Below are positions 53,190 to 64,000 of a DNA stretch of 64,000 nt, piece by piece (position 1 is the first letter of the stretch; each line of letters begins with the position of its first letter). The stretch covers positions 3,719,678-3,783,677 of the forward strand of contig JAJEKV010000096.1 of the NCBI GenBank assembly GCA_021234155.1. The letters run 5' to 3'. Both the position numbers and the translations under genes were made by a program. Source of the stretch: Isoetes taiwanensis. Taxonomy: Eukaryota > Streptophyta > Lycopodiopsida > Isoetales > Isoetaceae. Below the pieces are notes generated by a model, which saw only the letters and a program-made list of their open reading frames with translations, was not told the origin of the DNA and searched no databases.

Positions 53190-56091
53190 TCAAGGTGTGT
53201 TTACCCTCATTCCACGGTAGGTGGTAGGGTTTTTTTTATTAATGCAAATACGATAATTATGTTGGCTATGCAAATGGCAATTATGGCAATTTTGCTTGGT
53301 ACCGTGTAGCCGAAAATCGAGATTGGCATTGAGTATACTCAATCGATAGTTACCTTTGACTATAAGATATCCATTATGTTAATTATCTTGCGAAGCAAGT
53401 TCATCTTTGGTAAATTCAAGGGCCACGCCCACGTGGTTTTTTTTTTTGACATGGAAGTTTTATTTTTTGACATGGAAATGAATGATAAAGCTTTTAGATG
53501 TTTTAAGATATGCATGCATTGGATTTAAATGCATGTTGGAGATGTGGAGGTTAACATGCAAATAATGCATGTAACTTTTACCAAAGCTTTGCAAAACGTG
53601 GATGGGCTTTGCAAAACGTGGATTTTGATGGAGAGTTTCCATGGGCTTTGCAAAAACGTGGATTTTCTATCGTACTATTACCATAAGGTATGTCGTATTG
53701 TATTGACATATTTGCATATTAAATTTTTAGTATGGATCGAGCATATTGCATATGCTCGAGCATATTTTGCATATTGCATAATTTGCCGAGCATCGTAAAA
53801 GCAAAGGATATGGTCAAAAGCGTTGCCAAAATTTATGGTAGCTCCTCTAGACCTAATAATAAATATGTGCCTAGGTAAAACGGATGTGGTCGATTGACCC
53901 ATATAGAATTTTGACCGCATAAGCTTATGTTTTTCCGGATACCTAAGCTAGAGCAGCCTTCTCCAAATGCCGCTTTTGAATGGGTTAATTCCAAAGATAT
54001 GCCTTGATGTTTTGACGCCTCCTTGAGCAAAGTTTCATATCTATCCGGGTCTCTATTAACACCTACGGATTGATGAGCGAGCTCCAATGCAAAATGGTCG
54101 AGGTTGCCGCAGATGCCTTCTCAGTAGTAAATGGTTCGGATGGAATGGACAATCGCCGTGATAATCCAGTTCTCAAGAACTTTGTTTTAGTTTTCCTTCT
54201 AATGCAAAGGGTTATGCCATTATATGGATGAGGATCCGCCAAAATCGTGGCTTCAATGGCGTAGATGACGTAATGGGTTACTGAAAAAATGTATTATCGT
54301 TCAACAACAAATGCCAGGAGATCATATATCTGCTCAAATGCCAACTTGACACAAGATTCAGAGGAAGATCTCCAAAACTTACAGGTTCTTTTAATCTGTT
54401 TCCAGATTTTGGCTTTCATAATATACAGGGCATTTGATTTGTTCTATTTAATAGGAACATTTAGTCTCCTTTTGTTTGGGGTTGTTAGATAGAACCATGT
54501 GAATGCTTTGAGCATGGATATGTCTACATGAATAACTATGCAGAGTTACTATGCTGGCATATTACTATGCATGGATGGATGAATAACATGAATAACATGG
54601 ATGGATGTCTACTTGAATAACTATGCTGGCATATTACTATGCAGAGTTTTGTGTCCCAATAAAATACCGGTCATGGCCTAGTAGAGGGATCAACTGTCAT
54701 GGTAATTAGAATGTTTACATTCTTGAATTTATACAATACAAGAAGGATCTGATGACCTATGCATATCCGCTGGCCATGTGATAGAAAGTGATGTATGATA
54801 AGCTCTTTAAGTGTTGGCAGATGTCTATGCAGCTGCATTTTTTCTCCATGTATTCTTTTAGCTATTTTCAACTGGCAGGGCAAGAGGCACAATGGGTAAT
54901 CAGCGAAGAGCTGAAAATCCCAATGTACCTTTTGGCCCTTGCCCTGATACCATTAACATGCTAACAGGGTATTGATTGGCCGGCAGTACGGGATTTTCTT
55001 CCCATTGTTCCCTTTGCTTTTGTAGTTGGATTTGGCTGGAAGAATGATGGAGATCTTACGCATTTTGTTGCTGAAGTTTGTCACTAAGAAGTTTACATTG
55101 GCAAAGGCATCACATAAACGGTTTTTTTAGAATATTATCATTTTAGCTTTGCTTTCTAGCAATAGTCTGTGACTAGAAAAGATCAGGCTTGTAATTAAAA
55201 TACTATCTGCTACATTAGTCTCCAGATATTGAAACAATATGATGCTTACTGGATAAATACTTCTTGCAATGATTTATGATCAATACATCTTTGAAATGCT
55301 TAAATATTGACAAGACATTAATGATAAGAAAAGTACTTTTGTTGAAATATTATGATTCTCTTGTTACTTTATGGATGAAAAAAATGCTATATTGGCTGAA
55401 ACATACGAGAATGAACAAGTAAAAATGGGTAAAAGGACACGATCTAGAAATGCTCAGTCTAGTATCAGGGTGATAATACTGCCAAGGGATTGACCGAGGC
55501 AGATGTCTGGTCTAGGTTTACTAGTTCAGGCTGGGTTTTTTTTAGACACTTCATCACACTGGAGATATCTGGTGTTGTCCTCTACCTATTGGCTAGTTGT
55601 ATGAGCATTTAAGTCGCCCTAAGTGCAACTTAGGAAAAGTAAATATATGGCTGATTGCATTGATATTTCTAGTAGACAACATATTGATTTTGCAAAGTTA
55701 CTTTTCTGTTAGATATTATTTATGCAGGACGCATGTGATGAGGAAGAATATGAGGTTATACCACCTACATGATACTATGGAAACATGCAAAATGCAACCA
55801 AGATGAGATTGGCCATGAGGCTTGACACTATACTGATGCCAGTTGGCTCTATAGTTGTCTACTTTACATATGCCAGTTGGCTATATAATTATGTCAATAT
55901 GACAGCACACAACAGCACAGTGTGCTCTAGTTGGTGCTATAGTTTCCAAAAACTCCATTAACAAGGTATGTTCTAAATCTAGAATTTCCTTCTAAATCTA
56001 GAATTTCCTTCTGCTTTAAATTATGGGATGAGGCTTAACCCCTGCTGTGGCAGTGGGGGTTAGCTCTCCCCATGGTCACAGATTGATATTA
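53190..56091. repeat. 2.85-kb tandem array, unit 2 (2,902 bp)
   Basis: Begins TCAAGGTGTGTTTACCCTCA just after element 2 and runs directly into unit 3. Its first ~1.1 kb differs from units 1 and 4 mainly at CAG and CTG triplets (for instance CAG to CG, CTG to CCG), whereas other sequence is nearly identical. Confidence 0.95.
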
Positions 56092-58917
56092 TCAAGGTGT
56101 GTTTACCCTCATTCCACGGTAGGTGGTAGGGTTTTTTTTATTAATGCAAATACGATAATTATGTTGGCTATGCAAATGGCAATTATGGCAATTTTGCCGG
56201 CTGTATAGCTGAGAAACTGAGATTGGCATTGAGTATACTCAATCAGATAGTTACCTTTGACTATAAGATATCCATTATGTTAATTATCTTGCAGTGCAAG
56301 TTCATCTTTGGGTAAATTCAAGGATATGCATGCATTGGATTTAAATGCATGTTGGACATGTGGAGGTTAACATGCAAATAATGCATGTAACTTTTACCAA
56401 AGCTTTGCAAAACGTGGATGGGCTTTGCAAAACGTGGATTTTCATGGAGAGTTTCCATGGGCTTTGCAAAACGTGGATTTTCTATCGTACTATTACCATA
56501 AGGTATGTCGTATTGTATTGACATATTTGCATATTAAATTTTTAGTATGGATCAGAGCATATTGCATATGCTTAGAGCATATTTTGCATATTGCATACTA
56601 CTCAGAGCATCAGAAAAGCAGGCGGATATGGTCAAAAGCGCGTTGCCAAAATTTATGGTAGCTCCTCTAGACCTAATAATAAATATGTGCTTGGTAAAAG
56701 AATGTATGTGGTCGATTGACCCATATAGAATTTTGGACTTTGCATAAGCTTATGTTTTTCCTGGATACCCTAAGCTAGAGCAGCCTTCTCCGGTGCCCGC
56801 TTTTGAATGGGTTAATTCCAAAGATATGCCTTGATGTTTTGACGCTCCTTGAGCAAAGTTTCATATCTATCCGGGTCTCTATTAACACCTACACGATTCG
56901 TGAGCGTGAGCTCCAATGCAAAATGGTGGAGGTTGCTTTGCAGATGCCTTCAGAGTAAATGGTTCGAGATGGAATGGACAATCGCCGAGATAATCCAGTT
57001 CTCAAGAACTTTGTTTTAGTTTTCCCTTCTAATGCAAAGGGTTATGCCATTATATGGATGAGGATCTGGCCAAAATCGTGGCTTCAATGGCGAGAGATGA
57101 TGAGAATGGGTTACCAAAAATGTATTATCGTTCAACAACAAATGCCGAGAGATCATATATCCGCTCAAATGCCAACTTGACACAAGATTCGGAGGAAGAT
57201 CTCCAAAACTTACAGTTCTTTTAATCTGTTTCCAGATTTTGGCTTTCATAATATCTGAGGGCATTTGATTTGTTCTATTTAATAGGAACATTTAGTCTCC
57301 TTTTGTTTGGGGTTGTTAGATAGAACCACATGTCTTGAAAGCATGGATATGTCTACATGAATAACTATGCAGAAGTTACTATCTGGCATATTACTATGCA
57401 TGGATGGATGAATAACATGAATAACATGGATGGATGTCTACTTGAATAACTATGCTGGCATATTACTATGCAGAGTTTTGTGTCCCAATAAAATACCGGT
57501 CATGGCCTAGTAGAGGGATCAACTGTCATGGTAATTAGAATGTTTACATTCTTGAATTTATACAATACAAGAAGGATCTGATGACCTATGCATATCCACC
57601 GCCATGTGATAGAAAGTGATGTATGATAAGCTCTTTAAGTGTTGGCGGATGTCTATGCGGTGCATTTTTCTCCATGTATTCTTTTAGCTATTTTCAACTG
57701 GCAGGGCAAGAGGCACAATGGGTAATCAGCGAAGAGCTGAAAATCCCAATGTACCTTTTGGCCCTTGCCCTGATACCATTAACATGCTAACAGGGTATTG
57801 ATTGGCTGCAGGTACGGGATTTTCTTCCCATTGTTCCCTTTGCTTTTGTAGTTGGATTTGGCTGGAAGAATGATGGAGATCTTACGCATTTTGTTGCTGA
57901 AGTTTGTCACTAAGAAGTTTACATTGGCAAAGGCATCACATAAACGGTTTTTTTAGAATATTATCATTTTAGCTTTGCTTTCTAGCAATAGTCTGTGACT
58001 AGAAAAGATCAGGCTTGTAATTAAAATACTATCTGCTACATTAGTCTCCAGATATTGAAACAATATGATGCTTACTGGATAAATACTTCTTGCAATGATT
58101 TATGATCAATACATGCTGAAATGCTTAAATATTGACAAGACATTAATGATAAGAAAAGTACTTTTGTTGAAATATTATGATTCTACTGTTACTTTATGGA
58201 TGAAAAAATGCTATATTGGCTGAAACATACAGGAATGAACAAGTAAAAATGGGTAAAAGGACACTGATCTAGAAATGCTCAGTCTAGTATCAGGGTGATA
58301 ATACTGCCAAGGGATTGACCGAGGCAGATGTCTGGTCTAGGTTTACTAGTTCAGGCTGGGTTTTTTTTAGACACTTCATCACACTGGAGATATCTGGTGT
58401 TGTCCTCTACCTATTGGCTAGTTGTATGAGCATTTAAGCTGTCCTAAGCTGCAACTTAGGAAAAGTAAATATATGGCTGATTGCATTGATATTTCTAGTA
58501 GACAACATATTGATTTTGCAAAGTTACTTTTCTGTTAGATATTATTTATGCAGGACGCATGTGATGAGGAAGAATATGAGGTTATACCACCTACATGATA
58601 CTATGGAAACATGCAAAATGCAACCAAGATGAGATTGGCCATGAGGCTTGACACTATACTGATGCCAGTTGGCTCTATAGTTGTCTACTTTACATATGCC
58701 AGTTGGCTATATAATTATGTCAATATGACAGCACACAACAGCACAGTGTGCTCTAGTTGGTGCTATAGTTTCCAAAAACTCCATTAACAAGGTATGTTCT
58801 AAATCTAGAATTTCCTTCTAAATCTAGAATTTCCTTCTGCTTTAAATTATGGGATGAGGCTTAACCCCTGCTGTGGCAGTGGGGGTTAGCTCTCCCCATG
58901 GTCACAGATTGATATTA
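56092..58917. repeat. 2.85-kb tandem array, unit 3 (2,826 bp)
   Basis: Joined seamlessly to units 2 and 4. It lacks an internal stretch of ~80 bp (between TTCAAGG and ATATGCATGC, the segment with ACATGGAAGTTTTATTTTTT in units 1, 2 and 4), a deletion with AAG microhomology. Confidence 0.95.
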
Positions 58918-61281
58918 TCAAGGTGTGTTTACCCTCATTCCACGGTAGGTGGTAGGGTTTTTTTTATTAATGCAAATACGATAATTATGTTGGCTATGCA
59001 AATGGCAATTATGGCAATTTTGCCGGCTGTGTAGCTGAGAAACTGAGATTGGCATTGAGTATACTCAATCAGATAGTTACCTTTGACTATAAGATATCCA
59101 TTATGTTAATTATCTTGCAGTGCAAGTTCATCTTTGGGTAAATTCAAGGGCCACGGCCCACGTGGTTTTTTTTGACATGGAAGTTTTATTTTTTGACATG
59201 GAAATGAATGATAAAGCTTTTAGATGTTTTAAGATATGCATGCATTGGATTTAAATGCATGTTGGAGATGTGGAGGTTAACATGCAAATAATGCATGTAA
59301 CTTTTTACCAAAGCTTTGCAAAACGTGGATGGGCTTTGCAAAACGTGGATTTTGATGGAGAGTTTCCATGGGCTTTGCAAAACGTGGATTTTCTATCGTA
59401 CTATTACCATAAGGTATGTCGTATTGTATTGACATATTTGCATATTAAATTTTTAGTATGGATCAGAGCATATTGCATATGCTCAGAGCATATTTTGCAT
59501 ATTGCATACTGCTCAGAGCATCAGAAAAGCAGGCGGATATGGTCAAAAGCGCGTTGCCAAAATTTATGGTAGCTCCTCTAGACCTAATAATAAATATGTG
59601 CCGGTAAAGAACAGATGTGGTCAGATTGACCCATATAGAATTTTGGACTGCATAAGCTTATGTTTTTCCTGATACCATAAGCTAGAGCAGACCTTCTCCA
59701 AATGCCGGTTTGAATGGGTTAATTCCAAAGATATGCCTTGATGTTTTGACGCTCCTTGAGCAAAGTTTCATATCTATCCGGGTCTCTATTAACACCTACG
59801 GATTCAGTAGCAGAGCTCCAATGCAAAATGGCTGGAGGTTGCTGCAGATGCCTTCTGTAGTAAATGGTTCAGATGGAATGGACAATCGCTCAGATAATCC
59901 AGTTCTCAAGAACTTTGTTTTAGTTTTCCCTTCTAATGCAAAGGGTTATGCCATTATATGGATGAGGATCCGCCAAAATCGTGGCTTCAATGGCGATAGA
60001 TGAGAATGGGTTACCAAAAATGTATTATCGTTCAACAACAAATGCCGAGAGATCATATATCCGCTCAAATGCCAACTTGACACAAGATTCGTGGAAGATC
60101 TCCAAAACTTACGAGTTCTTTTAATCTGTTTCCGTTTTTGGCTTTCATAATATCTGAGGGCATTTGATTTGTTCTATTTAATAGGAACATTTAGTCTCCT
60201 TTTGTTTGGGGTTGTTAGATAGAACCCTGTAATGCTGAGCATGGATATGTCTACATGAATAACTATGCAGAGTTACTATGCTGGCATATTACTATGCATG
60301 GATGGATGAATAACATGAATAACATGGATGGATGTCTACTTGAATAACTATGCTGGCATATTACTATGCAGAGTTTTGTGTCCCAATAAAATACCGGTCA
60401 TGGCCTAGTAGAGGGATCAACTGTCATGGTAATTAGAATGTTTACATTCTTGAATTTATACAATACAAGAAGGATCTGATGACCTATGCATATCCATTTG
60501 GCCATGTGATAGAAAGTGATGTATGATAAGCTCTTTAAGTGTTGGCAGATGTCTATGCAGCTGCATTTTTTCTCCATGTATTCTTTTAGCTATTTTCAAC
60601 TGGCAGGGCAAGAGGCACAATGGGTAATCAGCGAAGAGCTGAAAATCCCAATGTACCTTTTGGCCCTTGCCCTGATACCATTAACATGCTAACAGGGTAT
60701 TGATTGGTCAGGTGCACGGGATTTTCTTCCCATTGTTCCCTTTGCTTTTGTAGTTGGATTTGGGTACGGAAGAATGATGGAGATCTTACGCATTTTGTTC
60801 TTTGAAGTTTGTCACTAAGAAGTTTACATTGGCAAAGGCATCACATAAACGGTTTTTTTAGAATATTATCATTTTAGCTTTGCTTTCTAGCAATAGTCTG
60901 TGACTAGAAAAGATCAGGCTTGTAATTAAAATACTATCTGCTACATTAGTCTCCAGATATTGAAACAATATGATGCTTACTGGATAAATACTTCTTGCAA
61001 TGATTTATGATCAATACATGCTGAAATGCTTAAATATTGACAAGACATTAATGATAAGAAAAGTACTTTTGTTGAAATATTATGATTCTACTGTTACTTT
61101 ATGGATGAAAAAATGCTATATTGGCTGAAACATACAGGAATGAACAAGTAAAAATGGGTAAAAGGACACTCATCTAGAAATGCTCAGTCTAGTATCAGGG
61201 TGATAATACTGCCAAGGGATTGACCGAGGCAGATGTCTGGTCTAGGTTTACTAGTTCAGGCTGGGTTTTTTTTTTTTTTTT
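58918..61281. repeat. 2.85-kb tandem array, unit 4 (truncated)
   Basis: Follows the unit for ~2.35 kb and stops at a T17 run inside the unit (other copies have eight T then AGACACTTC). Unrelated sequence follows. Unit 1 also begins at a T run, so both array edges are poly(T) tracts. Confidence 0.95.
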
Positions 61282-61517
61282 AATTTAAAGAAAAAAGTTT
61301 TGAAAAGTGAAGTGAGTTTTCGAGTTTGTGTTTCTTGTTTGAAAGTGTGTTTCCTGAGTCGCCTTCTTGCCGCCATCCGCCGGAGTTGAGCTCCCTAGCC
61401 GCCATAGCCGACCTTGACTCTTACCTTGCCACTACCCTAACTGCCTAGCGCCTTCATCTAGGGTCTAGCGCCCCCTTGCTCTACCCAAAAGCGCCACACT
61501 TCTTTTCTTTGCCGACC

Positions 61518-61943
61518 ATGCACATACCGCACCATGCACCATGCTTCAAACTCACCGTAGATCTAAAAACCATGAATGTTTTTCAGCTCTACAGTGTGCT
61601 GGTAGATCATCTTGGGGTTGAGAGCGATATGGTAGACACAGTTTTGGACCTTCTTGTCATCCATTTTGTAGCGAACCGTAGGATTCCCTATCCTATTTTT
61701 CATTTCAATGAGCGCTTTCTTATGAAGTTGAATGTGGCCAATGAGGCCTATACTTTAGTAGAGCAGCCTGACCAAGCTTGGGCCATTGTTAAGTTCTACC
61801 CGTTAGCGGGCCCAGATGAAGACCCCATAGAGCTTGCGGGGCCGGAAGCCCGTGAGGGTTATGGACCTTTATGCGAAATGCACAACCCGCAACAAATCGC
61901 TAGTGGTACCCCCGAGAACGAGTCAGACGCTTTTATTACCTAG
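61518..61943 (+). CDS. Unrecognised ORF at right-hand cluster
   Basis: An ATG frame of 141 residues in markedly GC-richer DNA, with protein-like composition: NVFQLYSVLVDHLGVESDM, NRRIPYPIFHFNERFLMKLN, then an acidic Pro-rich end. Codon use and the abrupt composition change from the AT-rich array support coding origin. I do not recognise the family. The ORF ends 17 bp before the next one and may be joined to it by a lost frame. Confidence 0.45.
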   Translation: MHIPHHAPCFKLTVDLKTMNVFQLYSVLVDHLGVESDMVDTVLDLLVIHFVANRRIPYPIFHFNERFLMKLNVANEAYTLVEQPDQAWAIVKFYPLAGPDEDPIELAGPEAREGYGPLCEMHNPQQIASGTPENESDAFIT

Positions 61944-61960
61944 GGAAGGGCCAGGTACTC

Positions 61961-62392
61961 ATGTATTTGGATCACTATAATCTGCCCCCTTTCTATTGGA
62001 ATGAAGAGTTACATAGCTTCATCTTCGATGATCTCCCATCCGAAATCACACAGGATCGTATGGACCTTATCGAAGCCGATATGCAAGCTCACCCGGACCG
62101 GTATCATGCAGAGATTGCATGGCGAACTCAAGTGCGCCAGGACAGGGAGGCCCGGGATGCTGAGAGAGAGCGTATCCGTAGAGCAGAGGAAGTTGCCCAA
62201 ACACAGCGGAGCGCAGATCAACATGTGGTTCAGGAGGGAGATCAACATGTTGTTCATGAAACAGAGGAAAGATGGGGCAACAGGAAGAGGAAGCTTACGA
62301 AACCAACAAGGGGAGGCATCCGTTACAAGATCCGGATTGCCCGAGTAAGGATCTTTGCGATCCGCAAGACCACCCCTACAGCGTCGGGAACG
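61961..62392 (+). CDS. Unrecognised ORF upstream of H3-like sequence
   Basis: Protein-like frame starting [20 protein letters not shown], with [21 protein letters not shown] followed by a very basic/acidic helix ([16 protein letters not shown]). Its first ~50 residues resemble the ORF at 63,049 (pattern W..., MQAHP.., Y), suggesting one duplicated domain. The frame stays open to 62,500, but beyond ~62,390 it overlaps the histone-like reading and is probably not coding. Confidence 0.45.
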
Positions 62393-62393
62393 G

Positions 62394-62772
62394 ATGGTAC
62401 AAAGGGCAAAACACCCCTCGACTGGTGGCAAGACCCTACCATTGCCCAACCCACCTGCCAAGCCGAGAAAACCCCACATGTTCCGGCCAGTACACGGTAG
62501 CCTGCGCGAAATACGTAAGTATCGGGGCGACTCACGAGCCCTTGATCACGCGGCTACCCTTCCAAATGGCTGGTTCGAGAAATTACTCAAGAGTTCAAGA
62601 CCAATATGAGGTTTCGTGCTTTTGCTTTTACTTGCGCTTCGTGAAGGCTGCTGAAGCCTACCTCATTGAGATTATGAGCGATGCCAACCTGTGCGCCATT
62701 CATGCTAAAAGAGTCACCATTATGCCCAAAGATATACATTTGGCGCGAAGAATCCGAGGAGATTCCCGCTAG
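62394..62772 (+). pseudogene. Histone H3-like sequence, frame-broken
   Basis: Histone H3 can be followed from a short tail ([13 protein letters not shown]) through [10 protein letters not shown] and REIRKYR (frame 1), [12 protein letters not shown] (frame 2) and [20 protein letters not shown] (frame 3). It then reads [20 protein letters not shown] and [20 protein letters not shown] to a TAG at 62,770 (frame 2). The C-terminal half is close to canonical H3, whereas the tail is shortened and lacks ARTKQTARKS. There is no intron. It is either a pseudogene of an H3 variant or a diverged H3 gene with three consensus frame errors. A centromeric variant is not indicated by the canonical C-terminus. 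Confidence 0.75.
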
Positions 62773-63048
62773 TTTAGGGATTTTCTTATTTCTTGGGCAT
62801 ATTGTAAAAGCTTTATGAGATATATGTAAATATTTTTTTTGGAAGTTATGGAATCAAACCTGTATTTTTAATGACTTTTTATATATTTAACTAAAAAAAT
62901 TATTAAATAAATAATATTTTTTTTAATATTATTTTTGTGACCTAGAAAAACGTGCCAAAAAAGTATAAAGTCACTTTTTGTATATTAGGGTTTCATTTTT
63001 CTCCTTGCCTTCAGCGCCTTCCTCCTCCTCGCTTGTTCTTTGCTCGTC

Positions 63049-63625
63049 ATGGACCGCCCTACTCTACAACAGTGGTACCTGGATGGTGAGCATTGGGACC
63101 CTGCGGTTCCCTTTGATGTACTTCACCCTCATTTGCTCCAGCAAGTGGATCTCATCCACAACATGCAAGCGCATCCGCACTATGCAAGTTTTCTTGATTC
63201 TTCCACCGAAAAGATTGTGCCCTGCATGTGTCTTCAACGGCGGACTCCGGCTATACCTCGACTTCAACACCTTGGTGGAGATGTTGGGGGATGATGACCA
63301 CACACGTAATGTTCTTAGGGGCATTAGGAGAAGAGGGGCCGACCTTCCCATTGTCACCATAGACCGCGAGCTCTGTTTTGAGGCTCGTTTTGCACTGGCG
63401 ATCATCATGTACCAGTACATAGAGGATGAACAGATACCTGCAGAGCAGTCTACCACGCCAGTACCCCCTGATCCGGAGGACGATGAAGTCGTCGACGAGC
63501 AAGATTTTGCAAGATGGAAAGAAGTGGCTACAGAGGCACCGACAGGTCGTGATAAAGCCCTGAAGCTTGAAGGGCTAGATCTTCTCCATACTCTTGAACA
63601 ACCAAGAGTATCTCATTTTGGAGGA
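63049..63625 (+). CDS. Unrecognised ORF (frame-shifted) with MQAHP motif
   Basis: Begins MDRPTLQQWYLDGEHWDPAV, then LLQQVDLIHNMQAHPHYASF in one frame to about 63,225. It continues convincingly in a second frame: GGLRLYLDFNTLVEMLGDDD, RELCFEARFALAIIMYQYIE and an acidic stretch. High GC at third positions supports coding. Similar in part to the ORF at 61,961. No known domain was recognised; a retroelement gag-like or lineage-specific family is possible. Confidence 0.45.
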
Positions 63626-63629
63626 TATC

Positions 63630-64000
63630 ATGTGGGCTTACCGCGTCATCGCCGATATGCGGGGTCGGCGAAAGATAGAAGTCCTATATGACCTTGCAAA
63701 GTTCTGCCAAGATGACCTCGTCGACTTCACAACGCCTGTTGTGCATCCGCCACAAGTCCAAGGTTTGTTTGCATTCCAGCCAGAGGAGATAGAGCCCGTT
63801 GAGACCCTTTTGTCTCTCCGGCAGTTCATAATGACTGATGATCCACAGCCTCCTGAGGAGCAGTTTGCGGCCATCATGCGACCTCCTCCTGCAAGTCAGC
63901 CATTGGAGGCAGAGGTGGACCAGGGTGAGGAAGACCTTTGTGATGCAAAGATGCGTCTTCGGGATGAAAAGGAAGAGAAGTCGTATTTAATTAAAGTGGG
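63630..64000 (+). CDS. Continuation ORF, runs off the window
   Basis: A third frame open from 63,630 to the end (at least 123 residues): MWAYRVIADMRGRRKIEVLY, DLAKFCQDDLVDF, then acidic/Pro-rich sequence and a charged helix. It most likely continues the protein begun at 63,049, since the frame switch near 63,600 preserves helix-like sequence on both sides. The 3' end is outside the window. Confidence 0.45.
   Translation, partial: MWAYRVIADMRGRRKIEVLYDLAKFCQDDLVDFTTPVVHPPQVQGLFAFQPEEIEPVETLLSLRQFIMTDDPQPPEEQFAAIMRPPPASQPLEAEVDQGEEDLCDAKMRLRDEKEEKSYLIKV

Noticed and set aside
43650-59572. Conserved 64-105-codon proteins in the 2.85-kb units
   Set aside because: Present in each unit by tandem duplication, interrupted by the CAG/CTG differences, with no domain and no consistent start.
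62009-62479. 156-codon minus-strand ORF
   Set aside because: Shadow of the plus-strand ORF at 61,961 and the H3-like sequence in GC-rich DNA.

Overview
The window looks like nuclear DNA of a land plant. The evidence is an intact AP2/ERF transcription factor gene, pentatricopeptide-repeat (PPR) genes of the PLS type, the first exon of a UDP-apiose/xylose synthase, plant-type introns (GT..AG) and plant LINE, SINE and LTR retroelements. Gene density is very low and almost everything is repeat-derived or broken. Large genome size and the element families suggest a seed-free plant (fern or lycophyte), but that is inference.

Layout. 0-5 kb: AT-rich DNA with two decayed A/G-rich minisatellites and three copies of a short palindrome. 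5.5-7.6 kb: a decayed minus-strand member of an uncharacterised multicopy protein family. 7.6-11.2 kb: a tRNA-derived SINE next to a minus-strand LINE with endonuclease, reverse transcriptase and zinc-knuckle regions. 11.5-13.7 kb: minisatellite and gene-poor DNA. 14.8-16.3 kb: a PPR pseudogene. 16.6-17.1 kb: a 22-bp-unit array arranged head-to-head so that it can fold into a hairpin. 17.7 kb: an orphan exon 1 of UDP-apiose/xylose synthase. 21.8-22.1 kb: a 5'-truncated LINE with target duplication. 22.4-30.6 kb: 'element 1'. 32.2-34.7 kb: a ~675-bp tandem array. 39.1-40.0 kb: the intact ERF gene. 41.5-43.0 kb: a 1,466-bp LTR with primer-binding site. 43.4-61.3 kb: four tandem ~2.85-kb units, the first two separated by 'element 2' (46,290-53,185). 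61.5-64 kb: paired ORFs of unknown family around a frame-broken histone H3-like sequence; the last ORF runs off the window.

The main find is a pair of related mobile elements with one shared, apparently unnamed organisation. Each has gene A (helix-turn-helix-like N-terminus and a DDE-transposase-like core) at one end and gene B (conserved N-terminal domain, coiled coil, RING-like zinc finger, charged tail) at the other, pointing toward each other. Between them each copy holds different cargo: PPR gene debris in element 1, a NIF/FCP1-like HAD phosphatase in element 2. Element 2 has near-perfect terminal inverted repeats, a 4-bp ATTA target duplication, and uninterrupted 'empty sites' in the neighbouring tandem units. 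That fixes its ends exactly at 6,896 bp.

A second unusual signal is that the four 2.85-kb units differ from one another mostly at CAG/CTG triplets. This looks more like long-read consensus error at CHG-methylated cytosines than natural divergence, and it means some frameshifts in this window may not be real.
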